NCBI RefSeq assembly: GCF_945859705.1
Contig: NC_079138.1
Span: 9,111,328-9,175,327, forward strand
Direction: 5' to 3'
Source of the DNA: Episyrphus balteatus
Lineage: Eukaryota > Arthropoda > Insecta > Diptera > Syrphidae
DNA: 64,000 bases
Position numbers and translations under genes: made by a program. This document shows, in pieces, positions 1 to 10,787 of the stretch. The notes under the pieces were generated by a model. The model saw only the letters and a program-made list of their open reading frames with translations. It had not been told where the DNA came from and searched no databases. How positions within the stretch are numbered: the stretch's first letter is position 1; each line of letters starts with the position of its first letter.

Positions 1-435
1 GTTGTTATTTATCTTTTTTAATTTTGTAATTCAAAGACAAATTTTTTTACCTTTTGCTGTCTCATTTTGACACAATATATATAACATAATCTAAATTCCC
101 GAATAATAGAACTTTCTTTTCTCAAACAAAAAATTATACATATTTAAATATGTATTTATTAAACAACTTATTAAAAAAAAACGAAAACGAAAATAAAATA
201 CTCGTAAAAAATAAAATACTACACATATCCCATAACTTCTTTTTGCGTAGGACTGATTTGAAGTGAAGGAATTTGTTAGGTGCTGTTCATATATGTATTA
301 CGGATAGAAGAGTTTATTACGGATAACAGAGTTGAAATTAATACGTTGTCTTTATTTTCGAAAACAAATTTCAAATATTTTCATCACGGATAATAGAGCG
401 TCCCGGTTAATCGAATCCCGGATAATCGAGTTTCA
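1..435. other. AT-rich stretch with degenerate repeats
   Basis: I see no gene. Five imperfect copies of a short motif close to cggataatcgag lie at 301-315, 320-334, 387-398, 403-414 and 419-430. Motifs of this kind can be found near the ends of pogo/Tigger-like DNA transposons, so this may be the end of such an element, but I could not find its partner end. Confidence 0.4.
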
Positions 436-1932
436 ACCTTATTGTTTAAGTATTTTTTAATGCTATGAATGAGATATAGCCCAGGGTCTATAATTTTTGA
501 GACCAAAAAAAATTATAGTAGGATGAAACCCATTGCAAAAGGCGGCGAATATGATAAAAATGAAGGGAAAAATAAATTACGGGCGAGCCGAGTTCGGGAA
601 GTGGTAGGGTTGAGTTTTTAATGGTAAAAAATTGTATATCTCGATTTCCGGCAAAACTACAAGTGCTATGGAAAAAAAGTTGTATAGCAAGGTTGTAGGT
701 AATAAAAAAATCTACAACTTATGTCTTAACAATTTTTTCACATAACCTCAAAATTTATGTGAAAAATTCAAAAAACCGAGTTTTTGGTTTTTTATTTTTA
801 TCTTTTTCAAAAAAATGTTTTTTTCTACAAAATTTGGTGAAAACTTACCTTATTATGTCCCAAATACACAGTAATTTATTTGATTTAAAATATTTATTTT
901 TTAACCTTTTTTAGACTTAATACAAAAAAAAACACCCTAATTTTCAATCGAAAATTCACGTGTCAAAATATCGGCTTTTTTCAAAAAATCGGTGGGCAAT
1001 TTGTTCGTTAAAATCTCTACTTTCTAATAGTGTAAACAAAAATTTACATTAGTATACCATAGTACATGTTCTTGGTAAATGCATAAAATGAAAAAAAGCT
1101 AAATTTCGAATTTTTTATCATTATTTACAATTTTGGCCTATTTATTAAAATTTACACTTAAATTACTCAAAAACCGTAACATTAATCAATGTAACATAAA
1201 ATCTTACGGTTTTTGAGTGATTAAAGTCTAAATTTTAATAAATAGTCCAAAATTTTAAATAATGATAAAAAAAAATTTCGAATTCAACCTTTTTGCATTT
1301 ACCGGGAACATGTACTATGGTATACTAATGTAAATTTTTGTTTACACTATTGGAAAGTAGAGATTTTAACGAACAAATTGGCCACTGATTTTTTGAAAAA
1401 AGCTGATGTTTTGACACGTGAAAATTAGGGTGTTTTTTTGGTATTAAGTCTAAAAAAGGTTAAAAAATAAATATTTTAAATCAAGTAAATTACTGTGTAT
1501 TCGGGATATAATAAGGTAAGTTTTCACCAAATTTTGTAGAAAAAAACATTTTTTTGAAAAAGATAAAAATAAAAAACCAAAAACTCGGTTTTTTGAATTT
1601 TTCACATAAATTTTGAGGTTATGTGAAAAAATTGTTAATACATAAGTTGTAGATCTTTACCTTTTCTTATCTTACAACTTTTTTCCATAGGACTTGTAGT
1701 TTTGCCGGAAATCGAGATATACCATTTTTTACCATTAAAAACTCAACCCTACCACTTCCCGAACTCGGCTCGCCCGTAATTTATTTTTCCCTTCATTTTC
1801 ATCATATTCACCTCCTTTTCCAATGGGTTTCATCCAACTATGATTTTTTTTTACTTTTTAATGTTTTTGAAGGCTTCGGCACTGGTCTAATATAATAAAA
1901 GACTGCCCTGGCTGAACGTCCACATTGTTTTC
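436..1932 (+). mobile_element. R2 (lineage b) 3' UTR remnant, split by a foldback element
   Basis: Bases 436-504 and 1853-1932 together match the 3' UTR end of the R2 copies ending at 11917, 18696 and 23440: a phase like ttaagtattttttaatg, then the hairpin with the loop cctggctga at 1901-1921. The element stops exactly at the R2 target, where 28S resumes with tagccaaatg. The ORF of this copy is absent; either it was 5'-truncated or the upstream part was lost. The foldback at 505-1852 interrupts the UTR. Confidence 0.75.
505..1852. repeat. Long inverted-repeat (foldback) element
   Basis: The two arms, about 505-1179 and 1204-1852, are near-perfect reverse complements over some 650 bases each, with a spacer of about 25 bases. 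Outer ends read taggatgaaacccattg and its complement near 1828. No ORF is present. It is a non-autonomous foldback/MITE-like element that landed in an R2 3' UTR. I could not define a target duplication because both ends run into A/T tracts. Confidence 0.8.
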
Positions 1933-2338
1933 TAGCCAAATGCCTCGTCATCTAATTAGTGATACGCATGAATGGATTAACGAGGATTAACTATCTAGCC
2001 AAACCACAGCCAAGAGAACGGGCTTGGAATAATTAGCGGGGAAAGAAGACCTTTTTGAGCTTGACTCTAGTCTGGCAGTGTAAGGACCCATAAAAGGTGT
2101 AGCATAAGTGGGAGATATTTTGGTTTTAATTGATTTATCAACAATGAAATACCACTACTCTTATTGTTTCCTTACTTACTTGATTAAATGGAACGTGTAT
2201 CATTTTCTAGCCACTATACGAATATGTTTGTATGTCTTATGGTATTAGATCTTGATGCAAGCTTCTAGAACAAAGTATCACGAGTTTGTTATACAATTAT
2301 AAACATATGAAAAATTAAACTGTAATTTATTTATATAT
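1933..2338 (+). rRNA. 28S rRNA fragment downstream of the R2 site
   Basis: The sequence from tagccaaatgcctcgtc onward is the dipteran 28S region 3' of the R2 insertion site, colinear with 23441-23860. About 20 bases containing the R1 target (tgtccctatttact) are deleted, replaced by a repeated gattaac. Several other changes (agacctttttgagc for the usual gaccctgttgagc) show decay. It is a pseudogene fragment. Confidence 0.9.
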
Positions 2339-2410
2339 TGCTTATTAAAATTAAATATGGTATGACTCCAATACTCAGATATGATCCAATTCAAGTAAAG
2401 GCTCCCGGAT

Positions 2411-2485
2411 ATTACGCCATAGGAAACTACGCCATAGGAAATTACGCCATAGGAAATTACGCCATAGGAAATTACGCCAAAAGCC
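2411..2485. repeat. 15-bp tandem repeat, five units
   Basis: Five head-to-tail units of attacgccataggaa, the second with one change and the last degenerating. There are no spacers of the CRISPR kind; it is a simple minisatellite. Confidence 0.9.
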
Positions 2486-2487
2486 AA

Positions 2488-3214
2488 AAAAAAAATTCAT
2501 ACAAAATCTGGCTTTTTTCCTAGGCAAAAAGTGCAAACTTTTCTTGAAATATTTCCAGAATGTATGGCATTTTTTCCATAAAAATCTTTGGTGCTTTTTC
2601 TATTTCATAAAATGGAAAAAAAGACAGATACAATTTTTTTCTTTGAAAAGAGCTAGACAAAAAATACTAAAATATTTAAATTTAGTTTTCGTAACATCGC
2701 TTATTTATTTTCGTAATTTAAAGATACAGTTTTTGTTACAGAATGTTAATTTTTGTATGGTTTGTGTTCACGCAGCTCTAAACGAAATCATCGACGAGAC
2801 AATATTTGGCATCACCAAATATTTTTACGTCGTGTTTTTGTGGCGGGCAGTTGGCTGCCCTTCCTTCTTTCTTTTTTCTTCAATCATTCTTTTCATTCAA
2901 TTTGGTCATTCATTTTCTTTCTCCAAAAGGCACAAGTTCGCCCACCGTAACTTAAAATTAAAGTAACAAAAAGTTTAACCAAAAATTATAAATTACAAAA
3001 GAGCATAATAAAACAATAAATAAAAATTGAAGATTGTAAAAATTAATTAATTAATTAAACGAAATTCTTTTATTTAAAACAAAAATAAAACAAAACCAAC
3101 AAAAAGAAGAATTACCAGATCAACCCCCATTTCTCTTATTCATCAGCAAAAGCATCAGCACAAGCGGCAACAGGTTGCATATCAATTTATCTTTCCAAAG
3201 AGAAATTTCAGGGT
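2488..3214. other. No recognisable gene
   Basis: AT-rich sequence. Open frames of up to 140 codons exist but are low-complexity and Phe/Lys rich, overlap each other, and resemble no family I know. Confidence 0.4.
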
Positions 3215-4845
3215 ACAAAGACGCTTAATATCCCCAAGAGATAAAAGACATACTTAAAGAAAATGAAAAGCGTGCAAGAAATGGCAACAAACTAGTGCTT
3301 CTCAACACAAAGCTAATCTAAATCATCAAAGTGGTTTGTTTAAAAAGATGATATCAGATTTTAAGAACCGCGAAGCTAAAAATTACCTAGAAAATTTGAC
3401 GGCAGGTAAAGAATCTAACTACTCTCTATGTAAAGCAATAAAAGCCACGAAAAAACCAAAGCTTCCAGCACCTCCGATAAGACCAAAATAAATGGACAAG
3501 AAGCGACAAAGAGAAAGCATACGTTTTTGCTGATTACCTAGAGGAAACATTCAAACCAGTATATGAATATAACGTCAAGTGAAAGCTTCATCACAAGAAA
3601 TGTTACGCTCGCCGAATTAAATAAAGAAATTAAGAAGCTTAAGTCAAACAAAGCACCAGGATACGACTTAATTACTGCGGAAATTCTTAAAATGCTCCCA
3701 TGAAAAGGTTTAATAAACCTCCTATATATAATGAATGTCACTCTTAGGTTAGAATATATTCCAAACCAATGGAAAGTCGCAGAAGTAATAATTTCACTTC
3801 TTCCTGTAGTGTTGAAGGTCTTTGAGAAAATATATCTTCAGCGTCTTCAGCCAATAACACTGCAAGTTTTTTTCAAAAAAGTGTTTGAGACAATTGCGCT
3901 GTTGACTGTTCCCCCCTATTTCGGACCTGAGAAATCGATTGGCATCATTAGTTTTTCCACTTAACGGTATGACTTCGAACAAAATTTTTTTTCAATAATT
4001 TTAAGCATTTTGCCCGGTTCTTAGTCATTTTTCTTGTTTATATTGCTATATTTCTGCTAAAATGTTATTTACTAACAGCATAAAGACAAATAAACAATTT
4101 TATGCAATTTATTTAACAATTTAGCAAGTTTTTGTTGAAAAAATTCAAGAAATTTGGATTTTTTGCATTGTTATCGTTTTATTATGTTTTAGTGGAGTAA
4201 CTAAAGCAAATTGTAGATCCAATTTTGATAATTTCTGTTCTTAAACGTCGGTAATAAAAAAAAAAAAACTTTAAAATCTATGTGTTGAAAATTGCTGGTG
4301 TTGCCGTTTCGTTTTTTCAACCAATAATGAACTTATTTTCAAAACTTTTTTTTAATTTCATAAATAAAAAATTATATGGGAGTGAAGGATAAGATTAAGT
4401 TGTTTAGGCGATAAAAGCAATTTTCTCACAAATCGGCTTCAAATGTAAAAAAAAAATGTATTACAACACAACGGCAACACATTCATTAGTAATATATACA
4501 TTTTTACAAAGCCAGTAGTTTATGCTGGTAGTAAATAACGTTTGAGCAGAATAAATAGCAATATAAACAAGAAAAATGACTTTAAACCGGGCAAAATGCT
4601 TAAAAAAAAAACTTCCGAAAAAAATTCTGTTCGAAGTCTAACCGACAAACAAAAAACTAATGATGTCAATCGATTTCTAAGGTCCGAAATAGGGGGAAAC
4701 AGTCAACAGCGCACATGTCAAAGATTTCTACTTGCACAAAAGAAAGAGGTCTAATACCTGAACACCAGTTCGGTTTTAGAAGCCGATGCCATTGAAAAAG
4801 CTCTTGAAGAAAAGAAAATTTGTTCAGCGGTCTTTTTCCACGGCT
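3215..4845 (+). pseudogene. Jockey-type non-LTR reverse transcriptase remnant
   Basis: Bases 3215-3860 translate in shifting frames to typical jockey-clade polymerase sequence: the pre-RT segment with YSLCKAIKATKKPK and APPIRPK, then an FADYLEETFKPVY stretch, then KLKSNKAPGYDLITAEIL and WKVAEVI, then EKIYLQRLQPI. The frame resumes after an 876-bp insertion with LIPEHQFGFR and IEKALEEKKICSAVF up to about 4845. That order is exactly the RT domain of this clade. Stops and frameshifts are frequent and the catalytic FADD part is missing. At about 4845 it runs straight into an unrelated R1-type fragment. Confidence 0.75.
3861..4736. mobile_element. Inverted-repeat DNA element inside the jockey remnant
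   Basis: Bases about 3885-4050 are an imperfect inverted copy of about 4548-4715 (for example gcgctgttgactgttcccc against its complement at 4696). The ends read tgcaagt and acttgca. The insertion splits the RT sequence between LQPI and the segment preceding LIPEHQFGFR. No ORF is seen inside, so it is a non-autonomous element of unknown superfamily. Confidence 0.65.
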
Positions 4846-4849
4846 AGGG

Positions 4850-5340
4850 AAGTTGATTCAGGGAAAGGAACACTTGGAGCCTCCACGGCTAAAAAAAGTC
4901 CACCGGTGCCAGCCCCAAGGAAAAGTAAGGGCTTTGTTGATAATAGGGTTGAACTAATGAGAGTAGGTGTTCCAATTGGAGTAGGAGCTGCGGGTCCTTC
5001 TTGGCCCCAGCTAGAATCTTTGGCTAGGACACCGAAAATTGGAGTAGACAAATGCTTGAAGGCACCTCCGGTTTCCAAGTCGCAGGTGACGTATTCCCTT
5101 ATCTTGAAGGGAAAGTCAGAAGAGGACGTTAGGACTAAATTCACCCAGTCGGTAGGTTTTGAACTAGGGAAGATTAGAGTTCACTCAATCGGCAAAAATA
5201 AGAGGCGAATTTGCTGTTAGGGTTCCTACAGAAAATGAAAGGGTAGGAATTTTGGATCATCCCAAAATGAAGGAGCTAGGTCTAACTGGGTCGTTCAGCG
5301 TCAAATTAGGTCCAAAAGTTGTAGTTCAAAGGAGTCTTAG
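4850..5340 (+). pseudogene. R1-clade-like ORF1 (gag-like) fragment
   Basis: An open frame reading STAREVDSGKGTL, a proline-rich stretch with PPVPAPRKSK, then VTYSLILKGKSEEDV and GKIRVHSIGK looks like the middle of an ORF1 protein of an R1-clade LINE. After a frameshift near 5210 the similarity continues (VRVPTENERV, KELGLTGSFSVKLGPKVVVQR) to about 5335. N-terminus and zinc knuckles are missing. The family call rests on pattern memory only; another I/R1-group LINE is possible. Confidence 0.45.
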
Positions 5341-5384
5341 GCAATTGATTTTTTATTATCATATTTTTGTATATAATTGATATT

Positions 5385-5620
5385 ACAAATAATAAGAAAG
5401 GTAGGCCTAAAAACTCCTGGTACAAGCAAATGCAAAAACACCAGCATTCAGTTGGCCTCAGAAACGGAACAATACAAAACCGGGAGGCTTGCCGCCGATT
5501 TCTGAGGTCAACCCGGCGAACCCCACAGGCGGATCACTAGTGTGAAGCAGTAACGTGGGAAGGTTATGATCTCCTCGACATCGAGATCATAACAGCGCCG
5601 AGAAAAAGGAAGAAGAAGAA
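5385..5620 (+). mobile_element. Short LINE 3' tail with target-site duplication
   Basis: A 236-bp GC-richer block ends with a tail of aagaagaagaa and is flanked by direct repeats aattgatatt at 5375-5384 and 5619-5628. The 3' part (gatctcctcgacatcgagatc, a hairpin, then gcgccgag) resembles the 3' UTR of R1/LOA-group LINEs. It is best read as a severely 5'-truncated LINE insertion; a SINE is possible, but I see no convincing A and B boxes. Confidence 0.6.
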
Positions 5621-5929
5621 TTGATATTTTATTATCAATTAAACAAATATAACCGTGACATTTTAACTATCAAATATTTATTGATATTGAAAAATATCAA
5701 AATTCACTATTTTTTTTTTGTTTTTCAGTGTATACCAACAAATCCAAAATACTTTATTTATACCTAAATTCATTAGAAAAAAGCTTTATTACTGTTATTC
5801 AGTGGTTTTAGTCAAGTACAACTTCATTAAGAGAAAAAAATTCTTATGAGCTGTTTTTGAAGGTAAATACCCCCATGTGCGCTGCACAAAAATACTCCTA
5901 GATCAATAACTGCTCCATATGCGCCTTGA
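5621..5929. other. AT-rich spacer without recognisable content
   Basis: Sequence between two LINE fragments. No ORF or repeat that I could assign. Confidence 0.4.
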
Positions 5930-7202
5930 CAATTTAGTTGAAGCAGACTAGCTTCCGGTAAAGCTTCGCGACCGTGAAGGTCACTTCCAGATGGACACCT
6001 AACTGTCCGAGGACTGGCAACCTCAGGTATGTGCACCCAACTACCACCCAAGGAAGAAAAGCCAAAGCCAAGTGCACACACCTATACAAACAACAGAGAA
6101 AAAACAACACAAACAAACAAAACCCAAGCAAGAATGTCCGAAAAAACTCAAAGAAATTCAACCGAGGCACGACCACTGAAAATCCACGAACGACTACAGA
6201 GGACACCCAAATGGAGGGAACGAGTACATGACACATGCACTCAGAAGGTCAAAATAGCCAAAAAACTACTACAAGGACAAACACTTAGCTACAACTTACA
6301 ACCGGTTAGTTCGCGCCAGAACTGCAAGTCACTCTGCATCCCCAAAACCGCATAAGACATAACATGACAGGCACTCCAATCCCCACACAATCCATCGATA
6401 TGGATCCAGTCCCACTGTTACTAAGGGAAACACTAAGAACAAAGGGCACCATCGCCACAGCAAGAAATTGCGTTGGGGTGATCACATGGAAGGCAGCGAG
6501 AGAGTCAGGATGAGACCAATAAGGGCACAATCCCGCTCAAAACACCTACCAACCATATGGTCAAGGGGTTGCGAAAACTTATTCTGACCTGTAAACAGGC
6601 ACCTCACTCCTTACATTTTCTTATGCAAAATATCCAGTCACTTTGGGTAGGTGTAAACCAAAGCCAAAGGGCACCATTACCATGGCAGAAGAACACGTTG
6701 AGGTAATCCCACAACAAGCTTTTTCACCCGCTGTAAGATTTGGAGATTGCGAATGAATAATCTAACCCGTCAAAAAGCGCTCAGAGGTCCCAGAAGTGCA
6801 CAGCCGCAGCCCAACTAGTTCAGTGCAAATCCCGGGCGATTATACTCGAATTCATGTAAACAAGAATCTAGTCCTGCCAACAAGGACCCACAAACGGAAG
6901 AACCCCTTGTTGTAGCGTAGCACGTAAAAGACAAGGAAAAACAGAATGCCATTAAAGCCGACGAAGTTGAAAAACTCGTTCAGCGGAGATGGCTAGACTC
7001 CTAGCCATTTCTCTTGTTAGGAGAACTTGGCTGTAGTCCCAAGCGTCAACTACCCGCACCACGCCCATTGCAGTGAGATCTCTGCAGTGGGTGTAACGTG
7101 GACAATCAATGAGAACGTGCCTCCAATCTTCTCTCTCTTCTCCACACGCAAGGAATTGGTAAGGGACCATCAAACCTAACGGCAAGATGTGTTTTGTCAA
7201 TT
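5930..7202 (-). pseudogene. R1-clade LINE, C-terminus of ORF2 and 3' UTR (antisense)
   Basis: On the minus strand 7200-6952 encodes CGEEREDWRHVLIDCPRY, a zinc-knuckle-like Cys/His segment, and ends with a helix of the type AISAERVFQLRR before a stop. This matches the C-terminal tail of R1/LOA-clade polymerases. About 1 kb of 3' UTR follows toward lower coordinates; it contains two diverged copies of a unit with a tggtgcccttt motif (near 6440-6480 and 6670-6710). It is not the same sequence as the R1 3' region at 18771-19619, so it is a different family. Confidence 0.55.
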
Positions 7203-7204
7203 TT

Positions 7205-8149
7205 TATAGGTAAAACAATTTTCTAAAAAAAAAACAGTAAGAATGATAAAACTATTTTTTTTTTTCATTTACCATTTTTTTTTTTTTTTCAGAGCAAAGT
7301 TAGTTATTCAGATTTATTCCTCTTAATGACTGAAATAACTGCTCGAATCGACTGGTACCTATTGTGAAATTTGCAAACGATTTTATATGGCAGTTTTCAA
7401 GTGCACAAAAATACTTATAAAAAAGGGAATTTCAATTAATTTGGAATTTACTCCGGAGTCACACTAGAAATCGCTTTTTTCACATGATTCGGCATTAATT
7501 CTATGTTTATGGAAAAAATCGAAGAAAATCAAGAGAACTTGTCTTACAAGAATTATTCTGCAAGCCTTTTTCGTATTCAATTTTAAAGCTTGGATTTGTT
7601 TACGTAGTATTTTTGATACGGCCGACTGATGATGCCAATTTACCTAAGTTTCATACATTGCTAGGAAAGTACGTCAAATCCTGGTTTATCTTCTGATGTT
7701 CCAAAAAAGCTAGGTTGCAATTTGATGCACATTTGCATTTGAATGGTGCATTTGTTCACATATTCGTTATATTATGAATTTTAATCGTAGTTTTAAGTTT
7801 AACTCAGATAAATGTTTTGCTACATCTAGGTAGGTATCATGAATTATAATCTCTGCAACCATTTTAGATAGCAAAACATGCTGGTTTAAAAACTTTAATC
7901 ATTAAAAACTAAAAAAAATTCACAAACCTAAGAATCGTGGGTAAGTTAACACAGAATAATCGCTTCCTAGTTCACTTTAAGAAATCACATAACTTACCCT
8001 GATTTAAACAACGAGATCTTACAAAATTTGTTAATTTGTATGGTTTTGTCCCATATTTATTTGTTGATTAGGAAAAAAAAGAGGTGCATGTGTGTCGAAA
8101 GCTGTGAACATAAAATCTAAATTATAATCTAAAACTCAAAATTAATAAA
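7205..8149. other. AT-rich spacer; no gene seen
   Basis: Apart from the duplicated R2 piece at 7331-7404 I recognise nothing. Confidence 0.4.
7331..7404 (+). repeat. Duplicated 74-bp piece of the R2a ORF
   Basis: This stretch is nearly identical to 9457-9530 inside R2 copy a (one difference, actggta for acgggta) and has no R2 sequence around it. It shares the same in-frame stop, so it was copied after that R2 had already decayed. Confidence 0.85.
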
Positions 8150-8204
8150 AATGTGGACAGGGCCGCAAAGTTATGCGTTGTGGGCCGCATGTTTGACATG
8201 CCTG
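8150..8204. mobile_element. hAT transposon terminus
   Basis: Reading inward from 8204 on the minus strand the sequence is caggcatgtcaaacatgcgg followed by cccacaacgcataac, the typical terminus of a large group of hAT elements. No matching opposite end or transposase was found, so it is a solo end. Confidence 0.5.
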
Positions 8205-8269
8205 GTCTAAGGTATAAGAATTCGGTCATATTTGCTGGTCCTCACATTTTGCACACTCAACTACCTTTA

Positions 8270-8385
8270 TTAAAATAGTACTCAACGTGTTTTTAAACTT
8301 TTTTTCGCAAATATTGACTTTGAAATAAAATTAAGTGTACAGTTCTAGCTTTTGAAAAAAGTAACATTTATAACTGTAAGTTAAG
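8270..8385. repeat. Dispersed repeat, also at about 30935-31095
   Basis: Both loci share a stretch from tttttaaactttttttc through gactttg to ttctggcttttgaaaaaagt (ttctagctt here). The second copy has an extra piece of about 45 bases. No coding content. Confidence 0.6.
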
Positions 8386-8387
8386 AA

Positions 8388-8459
8388 CATCGCAAGGTAT
8401 GTTCTTTTGATTTATAACGACTATCAATTAACAATCAATTCAGAACTGGCACGGACTTG

Positions 8460-8498
<39 letters not shown>

Positions 8499-8511
8499 TC
8501 CTAACGGGTGT

Positions 8512-8550
<39 letters not shown>

Positions 8551-8567
8551 AGTGAAGAAATTCAAGT

Positions 8568-8605
<38 letters not shown>
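8388..8605 (+). rRNA. 28S rRNA fragment up to the R2 site
   Basis: Matches the 28S region upstream of the R2 target, ending gggagtaactatgactctct. A one-base loss (gatgtcct for gatggccct) distinguishes it from 17225-17440. The left edge joins non-rDNA sequence, so this is a recombined or retro-inserted piece. Confidence 0.9.
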
Positions 8606-10548
8606 CGAGCTGCTACATAGCCTCCATAGACGTTGCCAAGGCCTTTGACTCTGTCTCCCACCCGACCATCATGAGCACCATCCGCTCCTACGGAATTCCC
8701 ACCGAACTGATAAGATACTTTAACGCCGTCTACACAAACTCCACAACGAACATACAAACAGGTAGCTGGACATCAAGACCAATAAAGTCCTCATGTGGAG
8801 TTAAACAAGGAGACCCCCTCTCTCCCATCATCTTTAACATGGTGATCGACAGGTTGGTAAAATCTTTACCGAAGGAGATAAGTGCCAAAGTAGGAACCTC
8901 CTCGGTTAATGCTTTAGCATTCGCCGACGACCTAATCTTATGTGCAACCACACCTCTTGGCCTACAAGAACTCCTCAACAAAACTAATCGCTTCCTACAG
9001 TCATGCGGAATGTTTATCAACACTAGCAAATGTAAAACAATTAGTATTAAAGGACAAGGGAAGACGAAAAACACCGTCGTCGAAGAGAGGACCTTCAAAC
9101 TTAACAACCAAACGCTACCCTTCATCAAACGCACTGAGACGCTCAAATATCTAGGTCTGGAGTTTTCCCCGGAAGGCAAATCAAAGTGAAGTACTTGTCC
9201 CAAAACTGCAGCGCGTTACTGGGGCTCCTTTAAAACCCCAGCAACGACTGCACGTTTTGCGGACAGTTCTGATCCCACAGTTATATCACAGACTGACTCT
9301 AGGCAATGCCCATATAGGTGCACTCAACAAGACGGATAAAACCATAAGGAAGGAAGTGAGAAAATGGCTGAACCTGCCGAACGACGTCCCAACAGCATAC
9401 TTCCATGCACCCGTGGAACAAGGAGGTCTAGGCATCCCCGCCGTGAGACTCAGCGCTGAAATAACTGCTCGAATCGACGGGTACCTATTGTGAAATTTGC
9501 AAACGATTTTATATGGCAGTTTTCAAGTGCTCCAGCGCTCCACTTATCCGTCTAAACCGTCTCCGCAACTTAATATTACCAAATCTGGAAGACACCGTTG
9601 TTGCAAACACCTACCTAGGCCAGGAAATAGATATAACATCAAAAAGATTGAGAATAGACCATACAAAAATCTCTTCTAAAATGGATCTAGAAAGGTACTG
9701 GACTGAAAAGCTTCATACATCTGTTGATGGTAGTGGCCTAAAGACTTCGACTGGCGACAAAAATACCCATAGATGGATCAAGGAACCCACAAAGTTATTG
9801 ACCGGAAGGGACTTCATCCACTGTGTAAAGACAAGGATTAATGCCCTACCACCAAGATCCAGGACATCCAGGACTACCACCAAGATACACGAGGACGCCC
9901 GCAGCAAGACCGAACATGCAGGGCCGGCTGCCCTAGACAGGAAACCGTGAATCATATCGTCCAACAATGTCCACGAACACATAGCAGCCGAATTGATAGG
10001 CATAACTCTGTAGTCAACTACCTGAGGCGAGAAGCCACCCAGCGTAGACTTGATACCCTAGAGGAGCCCATAATTCAGACCTCGGATGGTCCTCGGAAGC
10101 CCGACTTAGTTATAAAGAACGGAAATAGAGCAGTTGTCATTGATGCCCAAATTATAACGGACTCCTTCCCCCTTGCTACAGCCCATCGGAACAAGGTAGG
10201 AAAATATGACCGGCCTGAAATTCGAAACGACCTTCGAACACTCATGGATGTCGATGAGATAGCAATAACATCAGCAACCCTGAACTGGAGAGGCATCTGG
10301 GACAGCACTAGCCTCCAACAACTAATCGACCTAGGCGTGATAAAGAAAAAGGATGCAGCCTTAGTATCGACTAGAGTTCTCATCGGCACCTATAGAAGTT
10401 TCAGGCAGTTCAATGAAGCAACGTGGATGACTAACTATGAACCTGGATGACTACAGCTTAACACCGTGGTGCCTGCGTTCAGGCACAATTCGATACGGCC
10501 ACTTGTTGGATCCTGTGGGATCCCAACGTCGTATTAAAAAAAAAAAAA
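8606..10548 (+). pseudogene. R2 non-LTR retrotransposon, lineage a, 5'-truncated and broken
   Basis: R2 encodes one protein that nicks 28S rDNA and reverse transcribes its RNA there. This copy begins in the RT domain (DVAKAFDSVSH, CGVKQGDPLSP, AFADDLIL at about 8917-8940), stops at 9187, continues in other frames through HAPVEQGGLGIP and KMDLERYWTEKL, and ends with the Cys-Cys-His-Cys motif CRAGCPRQETVNHIVQQCP and the restriction-like endonuclease (RKPDLVIKNG, VVIDAQI) stopping at 10448. At least three frameshifts are visible. It ends with 13 A and rejoins 28S at the exact R2 site. The endonuclease differs strongly from the other R2 copies here. Confidence 0.9.
10451..10548 (+). other. R2a 3' UTR with two hairpins
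   Basis: The UTR is only about 100 bases. Perfect hairpins lie at 10469-10486 (gtgcctg, loop cgtt, caggcac) and 10505-10527 (gttgg-atcc paired with ggatcccaac). R2 3' UTR RNA is known to be the structure bound by the R2 protein for target-primed reverse transcription, so these are likely its recognition elements. Confidence 0.6.
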
Positions 10549-10605
<57 letters not shown>

Positions 10606-10622
10606 TACTGTCCCTATTTACT
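10549..10622 (+). rRNA. 28S stub between R2 and R1 sites
   Basis: The 74 bases from tagccaaatg to tgtccctatttact are the exact interval separating the R2 and R1 insertion sites. It shows that this 28S copy carried both elements. Confidence 0.95.
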
Positions 10623-10787
10623 CACTCGACTTAGTAGCTCTGATGTGAAAGGACGTTTTTCGATTGTGGTGCGGTTTTTGATTTTTTTTGAAGAGATAGT
10701 GATTTTTGATTCGGTTTGATACGTTTGATTTGGCTTTGTTTTTGATTACGGTTTACGATTTGATTATTGGTTGTGTTTTGATAGATC
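10623..10787 (+). mobile_element. R1 5' end, truncated
   Basis: Begins directly after tgtccctatttact and is nearly identical to the first 165 bases of the R1 at 11992 (cactcgacttagtagctctg). At about 10787 it switches abruptly, after ttttgatagat, to R2b coding sequence. Confidence 0.85.

Noticed and set aside
2411..2485. Regular short repeats as a CRISPR array
   Set aside because: Units are contiguous without spacers, and the window is animal nuclear DNA; it is a minisatellite.
2544..2966. 140-codon open frame as a gene
   Set aside because: Low-complexity, no family resemblance, overlapping another frame, in a region of transposon debris.
5385..5620. tRNA-derived SINE
   Set aside because: Size and duplication would fit, but I could not find A and B box promoter motifs; a truncated LINE tail fits the gaa-rich 3' end better.
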